Position numbers and translations under genes: made by a program. Positions 43,410 to 52,834 of a stretch of DNA of 57,609 nucleotides are shown here, in pieces (positions within the stretch are counted from its first letter, which is position 1; each line of letters opens with the position of its first letter). The notes beneath the pieces were generated by a model. That model made no database searches. It worked only from the letters and a program-made list of their open reading frames with translations, and was not told where the DNA came from. Origin of the DNA: an uncultured Flavobacteriaceae bacterium (GTDB taxonomy: Bacteria > Bacteroidota > Bacteroidia > Flavobacteriales > Flavobacteriaceae); the NCBI GenBank assembly GCA_913048115.1, contig CAJWVI010000008.1:1-57609 (forward strand). Direction: 5' to 3'.

Positions 43410-46001
43410 TTGACCCTTTTGAATACAGGCATCACAAAAATATCATTAATTTTAGGAATTACGATTGTCTTAGCCTCTTGTAATGCGGTAAAGAATGTAA
43501 CCGAAAACCAATTTTTACTCACCAAAAACACAATAGAGGTTGATGGTGACAAAACAGAAGACCCCGGTGTCTTTAGCCAATTAACACAACGCCCTAACAC
43601 TAAACTCCCTCTAATAGGTGTTCCTGTAGGGCTTTACTTTTATAACCTTGCAGACCAAAAAGCAGAGAGCACGTTTAATACATGGCTATATAAAAAACCG
43701 AAAAGAGAAAAGCGGTTGATTCAGTTTTTATCAAAAAAACAATTGAAGGCTCTAGAAAACTACTACACAGGGATTAACGATTGGATCAAAAAATCTGGAG
43801 ATGCTCCACAAATTATCAATGAACAGCAAACAAAAAAATCTCTAGACCGTATTAAGCTGTGGTATGCAAAAAAAGGTTGGTTTAACGTGAGTGCCACATC
43901 TAGCATCATTAAAAACGAAAGAAAAAAAAACCGTGCAGAAATAACGTACAATGTTACCCTTAACAAGCCTTATACCATTAATAATATTCAAGAAAATATT
44001 GCATCCCCTATCATAGACACTATATTTCAAGCCACTAAAAACAACACATTCATACAAAAAGGAGCACAGTACTCTGCTACAGATTTTGAGAATGAGCGTG
44101 AACGTATTAACGCACAACTAAGAAACTCTGGCCTTTACAATTTTAACAGAGATTATATTAATTTTGAGGCAGATACTGTTAATACTGGCAATAAAGTTAA
44201 TATTAGCTATATCATTCCAGAACGTACTATCAAAGAAAATGACAGCACCATAATAGCACCTTTTAAGGTATACAAAGTAAATGAAGTGAAAATCATTACA
44301 GACTACACCTTTGCAAACCAGGGAAGGGAATTTCAAGATTCTGCTCGTTATAATGGATACACACTATATAGCTATGACAAATTAAAATACCGCCCAAAAG
44401 CAATTACAGATGCTATTGCTATTTTACCTAATGAGATTTATAAAGACCTAGACAGAAACTTAACCTACAACCAGATTAGTGATTTAAAAATTTTTAAATA
44501 TCCAAACATTACCTATCAGGAAGACCCAAGAGATACCACAAATCAAGGGCTGATAAGCACGCTATTTTTGAGCCCAAGAGAAAAGGCTACTTTGGATGCT
44601 AGCTTTGATGCATACACCTCTACCATACAACAATTAGGTATAAGGTTTAGTGGGTCATTATTTTTACGTAATGTGTTTAAGGGTGCAGAAATTTTACAAA
44701 TATCTGGAAGCGGAAGTGTTGGAGCTTCAAAAGACATAGCAGATGACGAAGGTTTCTTTAATATTTCAGAATTTGGAGTTACTACAAAACTATCTTTCCC
44801 TCGTTTCTTGTTCCCGATACCTGTAGATAGATGGATTCCAAAATACATGTCACCTACTACCAATATTAGTCTTGGTTTTAATGCACAAAACAATATTGGT
44901 TTGGACAGGCAGAACCTAAGTACTATTTTTAATTATGATTGGCGCCCATCAAAAACTAGAAGCAATAGCTTTGATTTTTTTAATGTCCAATATGTTCGAA
45001 ACCTTAAAACAGATAATTTTTTTAATATTTACACCAACTCATTTAATCAAGTAAATGAAATTGCTCAAGATCTTGAAAACGCAAACCCCGGCACGCTAGA
45101 CCCCTCGTATTACTCTAGAGATAGTAACAACCAAATCATACTAGGAATTCCCTCTGGAATAAACAACTTTTTAAACAATACTCAGGGAGGTGATTACCTT
45201 CTAGAAGGAGACCAAGCCAGCACTTTATTAAGCGTCATTCAACGAAGTCAAAGACTTACTGAAAACAACCTTATTTTTGCAAGCAATTTTACATGGACAC
45301 ACGATACAAGAGAGAATATTTTTGATAAGAATTTTTCAAGGTTTCGCTGGAAATTAGAATCGGCAGGTGGCTTGCTTTCAGCAGTTTCAAACCTAGTGGG
45401 TCTAGAAAAAAATAAAGATGAAGAGTTTGAAACAATTAATGTAGTATTCTCTCAATATGCAAAAATTGAAGCAGAATTTATCAAACACTGGCAGGTTACT
45501 AGTGAAAATGTAGTTGCAATTCGTGCTTTTGGAGGTATTGCTCTGCCCTATGGTAACAGTGAAAGCATCCCCTTTACAAGAAGTTATTTTGCAGGTGGCG
45601 CTAATGACAATAGAGGCTGGAGACCCTATGATCTTGGTCCTGGAAGTAGTGGTAGTATTTACGATTTTAATGAAGCTAATTTTAAACTCGCATTTAATCT
45701 AGAATATCGATTTCCTATATTAGGTGCGTTTAAAGGAGCATTATTCATAGACGCAGGAAATATATGGAACACTCTAGATAATGTTAGCGATGATGCCTCA
45801 CGCTTTAATGGCTTAGAAGATTTAAAAGAACTTGCTGCAGCAAGCGGTCTAGGACTTAGGTATGACTTTGGTTTTTTTGTAGCCAGAGTTGATACTGGTT
45901 TTAAAATGCACAACCCAGCACGCTCTCAAGCAAACCGTTGGTTTAAAGAATATAATTTTGCCAATGCTGTTTTTAATATCGGTATTAATTATCCATTCTA
46001 G
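43410..46001 (+). CDS. BamA/TamA-family outer membrane protein, lipoprotein (TamL)
   Basis: The 863-aa Omp85 protein carries a lipoprotein signal (VLASC, Cys24), the mark of the Bacteroidota TamL group. POTRA-type segments fill about 25-390, and a 16-strand-like C-terminal barrel ends NAVFNIGINYPF with a terminal Phe. The GGANDNRGWRPYDLGPG loop contains the conserved RGW-type L6 motif. It should work with an inner-membrane TamB in outer-membrane assembly or lipid transport. The start is TTG at 43410 or TTG at 43419; no ATG fits. Confidence 0.88.
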   Translation: MTLLNTGITKISLILGITIVLASCNAVKNVTENQFLLTKNTIEVDGDKTEDPGVFSQLTQRPNTKLPLIGVPVGLYFYNLADQKAESTFNTWLYKKPKREKRLIQFLSKKQLKALENYYTGINDWIKKSGDAPQIINEQQTKKSLDRIKLWYAKKGWFNVSATSSIIKNERKKNRAEITYNVTLNKPYTINNIQENIASPIIDTIFQATKNNTFIQKGAQYSATDFENERERINAQLRNSGLYNFNRDYINFEADTVNTGNKVNISYIIPERTIKENDSTIIAPFKVYKVNEVKIITDYTFANQGREFQDSARYNGYTLYSYDKLKYRPKAITDAIAILPNEIYKDLDRNLTYNQISDLKIFKYPNITYQEDPRDTTNQGLISTLFLSPREKATLDASFDAYTSTIQQLGIRFSGSLFLRNVFKGAEILQISGSGSVGASKDIADDEGFFNISEFGVTTKLSFPRFLFPIPVDRWIPKYMSPTTNISLGFNAQNNIGLDRQNLSTIFNYDWRPSKTRSNSFDFFNVQYVRNLKTDNFFNIYTNSFNQVNEIAQDLENANPGTLDPSYYSRDSNNQIILGIPSGINNFLNNTQGGDYLLEGDQASTLLSVIQRSQRLTENNLIFASNFTWTHDTRENIFDKNFSRFRWKLESAGGLLSAVSNLVGLEKNKDEEFETINVVFSQYAKIEAEFIKHWQVTSENVVAIRAFGGIALPYGNSESIPFTRSYFAGGANDNRGWRPYDLGPGSSGSIYDFNEANFKLAFNLEYRFPILGAFKGALFIDAGNIWNTLDNVSDDASRFNGLEDLKELAAASGLGLRYDFGFFVARVDTGFKMHNPARSQANRWFKEYNFANAVFNIGINYPF
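43434..43441 (-). promoter_or_regulatory. Possible -7 promoter box of the RNA methyltransferase gene
   Basis: CAAAAATA reads TATTTTTG on the minus strand, 24 nt before the GTG at 43409. It lies inside the start of the tamL coding region, so the two promoters would overlap face to face. Confidence 0.35.
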
Positions 46002-46150
46002 GGCTTAGCCAGTCACTATAAAACCCCACAAACTCCCCTATTTTTAATTAAACAATAAAACCATAAATGGGCTTTTGCTACTACCAAAGCGGTCTAACAA
46101 TGAGTGAGGTAAATGGTGTGAAATTGCCCTTAATTATAACTTAAATTTAC

Positions 46151-46158
46151 TATTTTTG
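46151..46158 (+). promoter_or_regulatory. -7 promoter box of fbaA
   Basis: TATTTTTG is a perfect -7 match ending 19 nt before the aldolase ATG. A TTG at 46124-46126 is 24 nt upstream, slightly far for a -33 element. Confidence 0.6.
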
Positions 46159-46177
46159 CTTTAAACTAATCTAGCCA

Positions 46178-47245
46178 ATGTCACACACAATAAAACCAGG
46201 AGTTGCTTCTGGAAAAGAAATCCAAGCAATCCATGCATATGCCAAAGAAAAAGCATTTGCTATGCCCGCAGTAAATGTAGTTGGAAATAGTAGCGTAAAT
46301 GCAGTGATGGAAACTGCAGCTGAATTAAACGCTCCTGTAAACATTCAGTTTTCTAATGGGGGATGTTTGTTTAATGCTGGAAAAGGATTGTCTAATGACA
46401 ATCACCAAGCAGCTATTGCTGGAGGTATTGCAGGTGCAAAACATGTACACCAATTGGCAGAATTATATGGCGCAACTGTGATATTACACACAGACCACTG
46501 TGCTAAGAAATTATTGCCATGGATAGACGGCTTATTAGACGCTGGAGAACAGCACTATAAAGAAACCGGAAAACCGCTATATAGTTCGCACATGATTGAC
46601 CTTAGTGAGGAGCCAATTGAAGAGAATATCGCTATTTGTAAAGAATACCTAGCGCGCATGTGCAAAATAGGAATGACCTTAGAGATTGAACTTGGCATTA
46701 CTGGAGGAGAAGAAGATGGCGTTGACAATAGTGATGTTGATGTTTCAAAGCTATACACACAACCAGAAGAAGTAGCCTACGCATATGAAGAGTTAATGAG
46801 CGTGAGCGATCAATTTACCATTGCAGCTGCTTTTGGAAATGTGCACGGTGTTTACAAACCAGGTAATGTGAAATTGACTCCAAAAATATTAAAGAATTCT
46901 CAGGAATTTGTTCAAGAAAAATTTGGAACAGATGCTAATCCAGTAGATTTTGTATTCCATGGTGGAAGTGGTTCTACTGTAGAAGAAATTCGTGAAGCTA
47001 TTGGTTATGGCGTTGTAAAAATGAACATAGACACAGATCTTCAATTTGCTTTTACCGAAGGCCCTCGAGATTACATAACCAAAAACATTGAGTACCTTAA
47101 AACTCAAATTGGAAATCCTGATGGTGCAGAAATACCAAACAAAAAATATTACGATCCAAGAAAATGGATGCGTGAGGCTGAACTCACATTTAAAGCACGT
47201 TTGAAAAAGGCTTTTGAAGACCTCAATAACGTTGATACATTATAA
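46178..47245 (+). CDS. fbaA: Fructose-bisphosphate aldolase, class II
   Basis: Zinc-dependent reversible cleavage of fructose 1,6-bisphosphate. The 355-aa chain has HTDHC with catalytic Asp106 and zinc ligand His107. FGNVHGVYKPGNVKL and VFHGGSGSTVEE carry further zinc and phosphate contacts, and KMNIDTDLQFAF follows. It matches the E. coli FbaA subclass in length and motifs. accD follows after 39 nt with no terminator, so the two genes may share a transcript. Confidence 0.96.
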   Translation: MSHTIKPGVASGKEIQAIHAYAKEKAFAMPAVNVVGNSSVNAVMETAAELNAPVNIQFSNGGCLFNAGKGLSNDNHQAAIAGGIAGAKHVHQLAELYGATVILHTDHCAKKLLPWIDGLLDAGEQHYKETGKPLYSSHMIDLSEEPIEENIAICKEYLARMCKIGMTLEIELGITGGEEDGVDNSDVDVSKLYTQPEEVAYAYEELMSVSDQFTIAAAFGNVHGVYKPGNVKLTPKILKNSQEFVQEKFGTDANPVDFVFHGGSGSTVEEIREAIGYGVVKMNIDTDLQFAFTEGPRDYITKNIEYLKTQIGNPDGAEIPNKKYYDPRKWMREAELTFKARLKKAFEDLNNVDTL

Positions 47246-47284
47246 CCAGAATTTCATAAAAAAAACGTAATAAACGCACTCAAT

Positions 47285-48151
47285 ATGACTTGGTTTAAAA
47301 GAACAAAAAAAGGAATCAACACTCCTACCGAAGAGAAGAAAGACGTGCCAAAAGGGTTATGGTATAAATCTCCTACAGGAAAGATTGTGGACGCAGAAGA
47401 ACTAGAAAAAAACTTCTATGTAAGTCCAGAAGATGGATATCACGTTCGCATTGGTAGTAAAGAGTATTTTGAAATTTTATTTGACAATAACAAATACAAA
47501 GAACTAAATGCTTCACTTACCTCTAAAGATCCATTAAAGTTTGAAGACAAAAAGAAATACGCAGATAGACTAAAAGACGCCCAAAGCAAAACAGGATTAA
47601 ATGATGCAGTTCGTACAGCCGTAGGAAAATCTATGGGTCAAAACTTAGTCATTGCTTGTATGGACTTTAGTTTTATTGGGGGGTCAATGGGAAGTGTTGT
47701 TGGAGAAAAAATTGCACGCGCAGCAGACCATGCTTTAAAAACAAAAACACCATTTTTATTAATTAGTAAAAGTGGAGGTGCAAGGATGATGGAAGCTGCT
47801 TTATCACTCATGCAACTGGCAAAAACAAGTGCAAAGCTTGCACAACTTGCAGATGCAGGTATTCCTTATGTTTCACTATGTACAGACCCTACCACAGGAG
47901 GAACAACTGCTTCTTTTGCAATGCTAGGAGATATCAACATTAGTGAACCAGGAGCTTTAATAGGTTTTGCTGGACCTCGTGTTGTTAAAGACACCACTGG
48001 AAAAGAATTGCCAGAAGGTTTCCAGAGCGCAGAGTTTGTTCTAGAACACGGGTTTTTAGATTTCATTTCACATCGCAAGGACATGAAACGTAAGATCAAC
48101 TTGTATCTAGATTTAGTGCAAAATAAACCATTGCGAGAAAAAACCGCCTAA
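47285..48151 (+). CDS. accD: Acetyl-CoA carboxylase carboxyltransferase beta subunit, zinc finger lost
   Basis: The 288-aa protein transfers carboxyl from biotin to acetyl-CoA with AccA in fatty acid synthesis. The carboxyltransferase core is clear: [62 protein letters not shown] and [13 protein letters not shown]. The N-terminal zinc ribbon normally has two CPxC pairs. Here the equivalent places read YKSPTGKIV and [12 protein letters not shown], so all four cysteines are gone while the framework remains. A terminator follows. Confidence 0.95.
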   Translation: MTWFKRTKKGINTPTEEKKDVPKGLWYKSPTGKIVDAEELEKNFYVSPEDGYHVRIGSKEYFEILFDNNKYKELNASLTSKDPLKFEDKKKYADRLKDAQSKTGLNDAVRTAVGKSMGQNLVIACMDFSFIGGSMGSVVGEKIARAADHALKTKTPFLLISKSGGARMMEAALSLMQLAKTSAKLAQLADAGIPYVSLCTDPTTGGTTASFAMLGDINISEPGALIGFAGPRVVKDTTGKELPEGFQSAEFVLEHGFLDFISHRKDMKRKINLYLDLVQNKPLREKTA

Positions 48152-48208
48152 GCTAGTTTATATAGACAATAGACACTCTCTTAAAAAAGAGTCATTATCT
48201 TAACCATT

Positions 48209-48257
48209 TAAATCTAAAACTCCTTTCGACTCCATGGGTAGAAAGGAGTTTTTATTT
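48209..48257 (+). terminator. Terminator of accD
   Basis: AAAACTCCTTTC (48216-48227) pairs perfectly with GAAAGGAGTTTT (48241-48252) around a 13-nt loop, followed by T-rich sequence. Confidence 0.8.
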
Positions 48258-48407
48258 AAATTCAATACCATAACAAAACCTACTTGATACACCATCAAAG
48301 CATCATGATATCTTGAGCCTTTATTTCTTTTAGTATTTTAAAATAGTAAAAGAAGTAACTTTTTAAATAATTATCTACTCAAACAATGCCATATCATTGA
48401 ATTTCAC

Positions 48408-48415
48408 TATTTTTG
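48408..48415 (+). promoter_or_regulatory. -7 promoter box of rpsO
   Basis: TATTTTTG, a perfect -7 match, lies 56 nt before the rpsO ATG. This leaves room for a leader of about 50 nt, where S15 autoregulation could act. Confidence 0.55.
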
Positions 48416-48471
48416 CAGCCGAATTACAACACATGTAGTTCATACATAAAAATCATTTATAAAATATTAGC

Positions 48472-48741
48472 ATGTATTTAGATCCAAAAGAAAAAGCAGA
48501 AATTTTCGCAAAGCACGGAAAATCAGCAACAGACACTGGTAACACAGAAGGTCAAATTGCATTATTCACTTACAGAATTCAACACCTTACGGGGCATTTG
48601 AAAGCAAACCACAAAGATTACAACACAGAACGTTCTCTTGTGAAGCTAGTAGGTAAGCGTCGTTCTTTATTAGATTATCTAATGAAAAAAGATGTATTAC
48701 GTTACAGAGCAATTGTAAAAGAATTAGCATTACGTAAATAA
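48472..48741 (+). CDS. rpsO: 30S ribosomal protein S15
   Basis: The 89-aa primary 16S rRNA-binding protein has the typical TGNTEGQIALFTYRIQHLTGHL and SLVKLVGKRRSLLDYL, and it ends IVKELALRK. It sits directly before pnp, the arrangement found across many bacteria. A GC-rich hairpin follows the stop. Confidence 0.97.
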   Translation: MYLDPKEKAEIFAKHGKSATDTGNTEGQIALFTYRIQHLTGHLKANHKDYNTERSLVKLVGKRRSLLDYLMKKDVLRYRAIVKELALRK

Positions 48742-48747
48742 TCTATC

Positions 48748-48775
48748 TAAGGGGCTTAACTAAGCCCCTTAATTT
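48748..48775 (+). terminator. Hairpin after rpsO, probable terminator or attenuator
   Basis: TAAGGGGCTTA (48748-48758) and TAAGCCCCTTA (48761-48771) are perfect inverted repeats with a minimal loop. The following TTTTA tract is weak, so partial read-through into pnp is likely. Confidence 0.6.
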
Positions 48776-48817
48776 TATTATTTTTAAGTACTGAAAAGGC
48801 TACCCTTTAGTTTTTCA

Positions 48818-48899
48818 TTGGTCAAACCACACACAACACAACAACACTTGGTTTGAAAGTCAAACCTTGACCAAATTAAACGATGCGTAGGTGCGCATC
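48818..48899 (+). promoter_or_regulatory. Structured 5' leader of pnp with alternative pairings
   Basis: Outer arms TTGGTCAA (48818-48825) and TTGACCAA (48867-48874) pair exactly and enclose an inner hairpin, GGTTTGA (48850-48856) with TCAAACC (48860-48866). The upstream copy TCAAACCA (48822-48829) can instead pair with TGGTTTGA (48849-48856), so two exclusive folds exist. A further hairpin, GATGCG / CGCATC (48882-48887, 48894-48899), ends 4 nt before an ATG. PNPase autoregulates through leader RNA in E. coli; a similar role here is inference. Confidence 0.55.
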
Positions 48900-48912
48900 A
48901 CAAATGAAAAAT

Positions 48913-51114
48913 ATGATACCTAAAGTATTTAGAGAGGTCATTGACCTTGGTGACGGTAGAGAGATCTCTATCGAAACTGGAAAATTAGCAAAACAGGCAC
49001 ACGGTTCAGTCGTGGTTCAGTCTGGAAAATGTATGATGCTTTGTACTGTAGTTTCTAACTACGAACAAAAAGATCTACCCTTTTTACCCCTAACCGTTGA
49101 TTATCGTGAGAAATTTGCAGCAGCCGGACGTTATCCAGGAGGTTTCTTCAAAAGAGAAGCTAGACCTAGTGATGGTGAAGTGTTGACAATGCGTTTAGTA
49201 GACCGTGTGTTACGTCCATTATTCCCGAAAAATTACAGCGCAGAAACGCAAGTAATGATTCAATTAATGTCTCATGATGAGAATGTAATGCCAGATGCAA
49301 TGGCAGGTCTTGCTGCTTCTGCAGCTATTCAACTATCAGATTTCCCTTTCGAATGTGCTATCTCTGAGGCTAGAGTAGGACGTATCGATGGAAAATTTAT
49401 CATTAACCCAACAAGAGCACAACTAGCAGAGTCTGACATCGATATGATGATTGGAGCCTCTGCAGATTCTGTAATGATGGTTGAAGGTGAAATGGACGAG
49501 ATTTCTGAAGATGAAATGATCGAAGCAATTAAATTTGCTCATGAAGCAATTAAACTTCAAATTGATGCACAGCACCGTTTAGCTGACGCTTTTGGAAGAA
49601 AAGAAGTGCGTGATTACGCAGAGGAGCCAGATAACGAGGATCTTGTAAAAAGAGTTCACGACATGGCATATGATAAAGTATATGCAGTGGCTAAAGCTGG
49701 ATCTACAAAGCAAGAACGTACTGCTGCATTTGCTGGTATTAAAGAAGAAGTAAAAGCATCTTTCTCTGAAGAGGAATTAGTAGAATATGGTGGTTTAGTC
49801 TCAGACTATTACCGCAAGGCTGAAAAGGCTGCAGTTCGTAACCTTACGGTTAACGAAGGGCTACGTCTAGATGGTCGTAAGACCAATGAAATACGTGACA
49901 TCTGGTGTGAGATTGATTACTTGCCATCTGTACACGGTTCTGCGGTATTTACACGTGGAGAAACCCAAGCACTTGCTACGGTAACTCTTGGTACCTCTAG
50001 AGATGCAAACAAAATAGATATGCCATCATTTGAAGGAGAAGAAAACTTCTACCTTCATTATAACTTCCCTCCTTTCTGTACTGGAGAAGCAAGACCTATT
50101 CGTGGAACCTCTCGTAGAGAAGTTGGACATGGTAACCTTGCACAGCGCGGTTTGAAAGGAATGATACCAGATGATTGTCCTTACACAGTACGTGTAGTTT
50201 CTGAAGTATTAGAATCTAACGGTTCTTCTTCTATGGCAACAGTATGTGCTGGAACAATGGCAATGATGGATGCAGGTATCCAAATGAAAAAACCAGTTTC
50301 TGGTATCGCAATGGGACTTATCTCTGATGCAGATTCTGGAAAATTCGCAGTGCTTTCTGATATCCTTGGTGATGAAGATTACCTTGGAGATATGGACTTT
50401 AAAGTTACAGGAACAGCAGACGGAATTACTGCTTGCCAGATGGATATTAAAGTAAAAGGATTAGGGTACGATATTCTTGTTGCTGCTTTAAACCAGGCAA
50501 GAGATGGTCGTTTACACATCTTAGATAAATTGGTTGAAGCGATTGCTGCTCCAAGAGAAGACGTTAAAGAATATGCTCCTAAAATGGTAGGTGTTCGTAT
50601 TGCAAATGAATTTATTGGTGCTCTTATTGGACCAGGAGGAAAAGTGATACAAGAACTTCAAAAAGTAACTGGGTGTACGATCGTTATTAACGAAGATCCA
50701 GTAACAGAAGAAGGTATTGTTGAAATCTTAGGTACAGGACAAGAAGGAATCGACGCGGTACTAGCCAAAATTGATTCTATCACCTTCAAGCCTACTGTAG
50801 GGTCTGCATATGAAGTAAAAGTAATCAAGATGTTAGATTTTGGTGCTGTTGTTGAATATATGGAAGCTCCAGGAAACGAAGTATTACTTCACGTATCTGA
50901 GCTAGCTTGGGAACGTACAGAAAACGTAAGCGATGTTGTAAGCATGGGCGATGTGTTTGATGTAAAATACTTTGGTCTTGACAAACGTACAAGAAAAGAG
51001 AAAGTGTCTCGTAAGGCCTTAATGGAAAAGCCAGAAGGATATGTAGCACCTGCTCCAAGAGAACGCAGTAATGACCGTCGTCCTCCAAGAAGAGATGATA
51101 GAAAAAGAGACTAA
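48913..51114 (+). CDS. pnp: Polyribonucleotide nucleotidyltransferase (PNPase)
   Basis: Phosphorolytic 3'-5' exoribonuclease of the RNA degradation machinery. From the start [16 protein letters not shown] the product is 733 aa. It has two RNase PH-like domains (about 10-230 and 310-540), a KH domain with [15 protein letters not shown], and an S1 domain with [15 protein letters not shown] and [10 protein letters not shown] short basic tail is rich in Arg and Pro. ATGs at 48904 and 48883 are less likely; the latter lies inside a leader hairpin. A strong terminator follows. Confidence 0.96.
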   Translation: MIPKVFREVIDLGDGREISIETGKLAKQAHGSVVVQSGKCMMLCTVVSNYEQKDLPFLPLTVDYREKFAAAGRYPGGFFKREARPSDGEVLTMRLVDRVLRPLFPKNYSAETQVMIQLMSHDENVMPDAMAGLAASAAIQLSDFPFECAISEARVGRIDGKFIINPTRAQLAESDIDMMIGASADSVMMVEGEMDEISEDEMIEAIKFAHEAIKLQIDAQHRLADAFGRKEVRDYAEEPDNEDLVKRVHDMAYDKVYAVAKAGSTKQERTAAFAGIKEEVKASFSEEELVEYGGLVSDYYRKAEKAAVRNLTVNEGLRLDGRKTNEIRDIWCEIDYLPSVHGSAVFTRGETQALATVTLGTSRDANKIDMPSFEGEENFYLHYNFPPFCTGEARPIRGTSRREVGHGNLAQRGLKGMIPDDCPYTVRVVSEVLESNGSSSMATVCAGTMAMMDAGIQMKKPVSGIAMGLISDADSGKFAVLSDILGDEDYLGDMDFKVTGTADGITACQMDIKVKGLGYDILVAALNQARDGRLHILDKLVEAIAAPREDVKEYAPKMVGVRIANEFIGALIGPGGKVIQELQKVTGCTIVINEDPVTEEGIVEILGTGQEGIDAVLAKIDSITFKPTVGSAYEVKVIKMLDFGAVVEYMEAPGNEVLLHVSELAWERTENVSDVVSMGDVFDVKYFGLDKRTRKEKVSRKALMEKPEGYVAPAPRERSNDRRPPRRDDRKRD

Positions 51115-51136
51115 ATATTTTTCTCTTATTTAATAT

Positions 51137-51170
51137 AAAAGCGCCTTTCTTTTAGAAGGGCGCTTTTTTT
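51137..51170 (+). terminator. Terminator of pnp
   Basis: GCGCCTTTCT (51141-51150) and AGAAGGGCGC (51154-51163) form a 10-bp stem with one G-U pair and a TTT loop, flanked by AAAA and a run of seven T. Confidence 0.88.
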
Positions 51171-51316
51171 ATGGTAACACACTCATAAACAAGCAAAAAG
51201 ATGCCCTACAAAATCAATCAGCATTGGTTTATTATTAGATAGACTCTAAGGGGGTTTAAACTGGAGGTTTTTTCCTTACCTTTAACAGCATATTGGTATT
51301 ATAAACACCTACTGTC

Positions 51317-51718
51317 ATGATACATACTATTTGTTACTCCAGTAAAGCCGTTGATGGTCTTCAAAAAGAAGGTTTAGAGGGCATTTACAATACTACCTAC
51401 ACTAATAACAGTATTAGAGGTGTAACCGGTATTTTATTATTTGAGCTAGGTAATTTTTTTCAAGTCTTAGAAGGAGAAAAAGACATTATAATGCCTCTTT
51501 ACGAGCAGAAGATAAAAAACGACCCAAGACATCATTCTATTTTTGAGATTATAAACAAACCCAAACAAAAAGCTTTATTTTTAAACTATAGTACAGATTT
51601 TAATATTGTTCGCACTGCAGATCAATTGACAACAATAAATGCTTATTTAAAAGAAAATAAAGTAAGTACCTCAGAAAAAATTCAACGTTTAATACAACCT
51701 TTTTTACTACTACCATGA
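51317..51718 (+). CDS. BLUF-domain blue-light sensor
   Basis: The 133-aa protein is essentially one BLUF domain plus a short tail. The flavin-photocycle residues are present: Tyr7 in TICYSS, Asn30 in TYTNN, and Gln49 in NFFQVLEGE, with the strand RGVTGILLFELG between. It should bind FAD and respond to blue light. No output domain is fused, so it must act through a partner protein. Its stop overlaps the rpe start by 4 nt (ATGA). TACCTTTA at 51277-51284 is a possible promoter. Confidence 0.88.
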   Translation: MIHTICYSSKAVDGLQKEGLEGIYNTTYTNNSIRGVTGILLFELGNFFQVLEGEKDIIMPLYEQKIKNDPRHHSIFEIINKPKQKALFLNYSTDFNIVRTADQLTTINAYLKENKVSTSEKIQRLIQPFLLLP

Positions 51719-52374
51719 GCCACACACTTATAGCCCCTTCTGTCTTAGCTGCAGATTTTGCAAATTTACAACGCGACATAGAAATGATAAACAACAGTGA
51801 TGCCGATTGGTTTCATATAGACATTATGGATGGTGTTTTTGTGCCCAATATCTCTTTTGGTATGCCAGTATTACGTGATATTGCAAAACACGCTACAAAG
51901 ACCATAGATGTACACCTTATGATAGTAGATCCAGATCGTTATATTTCAACATTTAAAAGTCTTGGGGCTAATGTATTAACGGTTCATTACGAGGCCTGTA
52001 CTCACCTGCACAGAACTCTGCAGGCTATAAAAGCAGAAGGCATGCAAGCTGGCGTTGCCTTAAACCCGCATACTAGCATATCACTTCTAGAAGACACAAT
52101 TCAAGACATAGACCTTGTGTGTTTAATGAGTGTAAACCCCGGTTTTGGTGGCCAGAGCTTCATAGAAAACACTTATGATAAAGTTATAGCCTTAAAAGAA
52201 TTAATTACCAGAAAAGGGGCGAATACAAAAATTGAAATAGATGGTGGTGTTACTAATAAAAATGCAAAACAACTAGCAGATGCTGGAGCAGACGTACTTG
52301 TGGCAGGTAGTTATGTTTTTAAATCAGAAAATCCTACCAAAACCATTACTGACCTTAAAACACTTTTAATCTAA
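51715..52374 (+). CDS. rpe: Ribulose-phosphate 3-epimerase
   Basis: Interconverts ribulose 5-phosphate and xylulose 5-phosphate in the pentose phosphate pathway. The 219-aa TIM barrel has the metal/catalytic motifs IAPSVLAADFANL, DWFHIDIMDG, VDVHLMI, LMSVNPGFGGQSF and EIDGGVTNKNA. Its ATG lies within the last codons of the BLUF gene, so expression is likely coupled to that sensor. No other pentose pathway gene is nearby. Confidence 0.96.
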   Translation: MSHTLIAPSVLAADFANLQRDIEMINNSDADWFHIDIMDGVFVPNISFGMPVLRDIAKHATKTIDVHLMIVDPDRYISTFKSLGANVLTVHYEACTHLHRTLQAIKAEGMQAGVALNPHTSISLLEDTIQDIDLVCLMSVNPGFGGQSFIENTYDKVIALKELITRKGANTKIEIDGGVTNKNAKQLADAGADVLVAGSYVFKSENPTKTITDLKTLLI

Positions 52375-52468
52375 TAAAAAACCAGCATCGTTTTTCTTAA
52401 CGACACCTGTTTTGAGAGGTATTAACTTGGGTTAGGATCGTTTATACTTTTTAATAATTGTGGCAAAA

Positions 52469-52822
52469 TCAATTCAAGATCAAAGTATAATCAATATCAA
52501 GTACACTAAGATTGTCATTTACTTTTTTTGTGTTTTGAAATAACAAATCCTTAAATGCATTTAATTCTGATCGATTAAACAATAAAGACAAATTTTGCTG
52601 CATTGTACTCACTACAATCTTTCGTTTTATAGGCATTGCATCATATTTATTTTCCCAATACTCTAAATCTATTTGAGAAATATAACTTTGAAAAGACTCC
52701 ATCTCTTCTTCGTTTAATTCTATATAGATATTCGTGAAATTAAGATGATACACATTACAGTTTTCACAAAAGGAAATAATTCCGTAGCAATTTTTTGCTA
52801 ATGTTTTAATTTGGTGACACAT
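52469..52822 (-). CDS. DUF6686-family protein with cysteine cluster
   Basis: The 117-aa protein without a signal peptide begins MCHQIKTLAKNCYGIISFCENCNVYHL. Cys2, Cys12, Cys19 and Cys22 with nearby His residues suggest a small metal site. The rest is a helical body with EYWENKYDAMP and STMQQNLSLLFNRSEL, typical of the Bacteroidota DUF6686 family, whose function is unknown. It is the last gene of the six-gene operon, 12 nt after the PepSY-reductase gene. A cytoplasmic role connected with iron or haem is a guess from context. Confidence 0.75.
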   Translation of the reverse strand: MCHQIKTLAKNCYGIISFCENCNVYHLNFTNIYIELNEEEMESFQSYISQIDLEYWENKYDAMPIKRKIVVSTMQQNLSLLFNRSELNAFKDLLFQNTKKVNDNLSVLDIDYTLILN

Positions 52823-52834
52823 TTAAATTATTTT

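Larger units (their letters stand above)
48152..48471. other. 320-nt intergenic region between accD and rpsO
   Basis: No gene is seen. It contains the accD terminator (48209-48257) and the rpsO promoter box (48408-48415). The stretch between them is AT-rich without clear structure. Confidence 0.7.

Noticed and set aside
48883-48912. Upstream in-frame starts for pnp
   Set aside because: The ATG at 48883 lies inside a leader hairpin, and the added residues do not look like the family N terminus.
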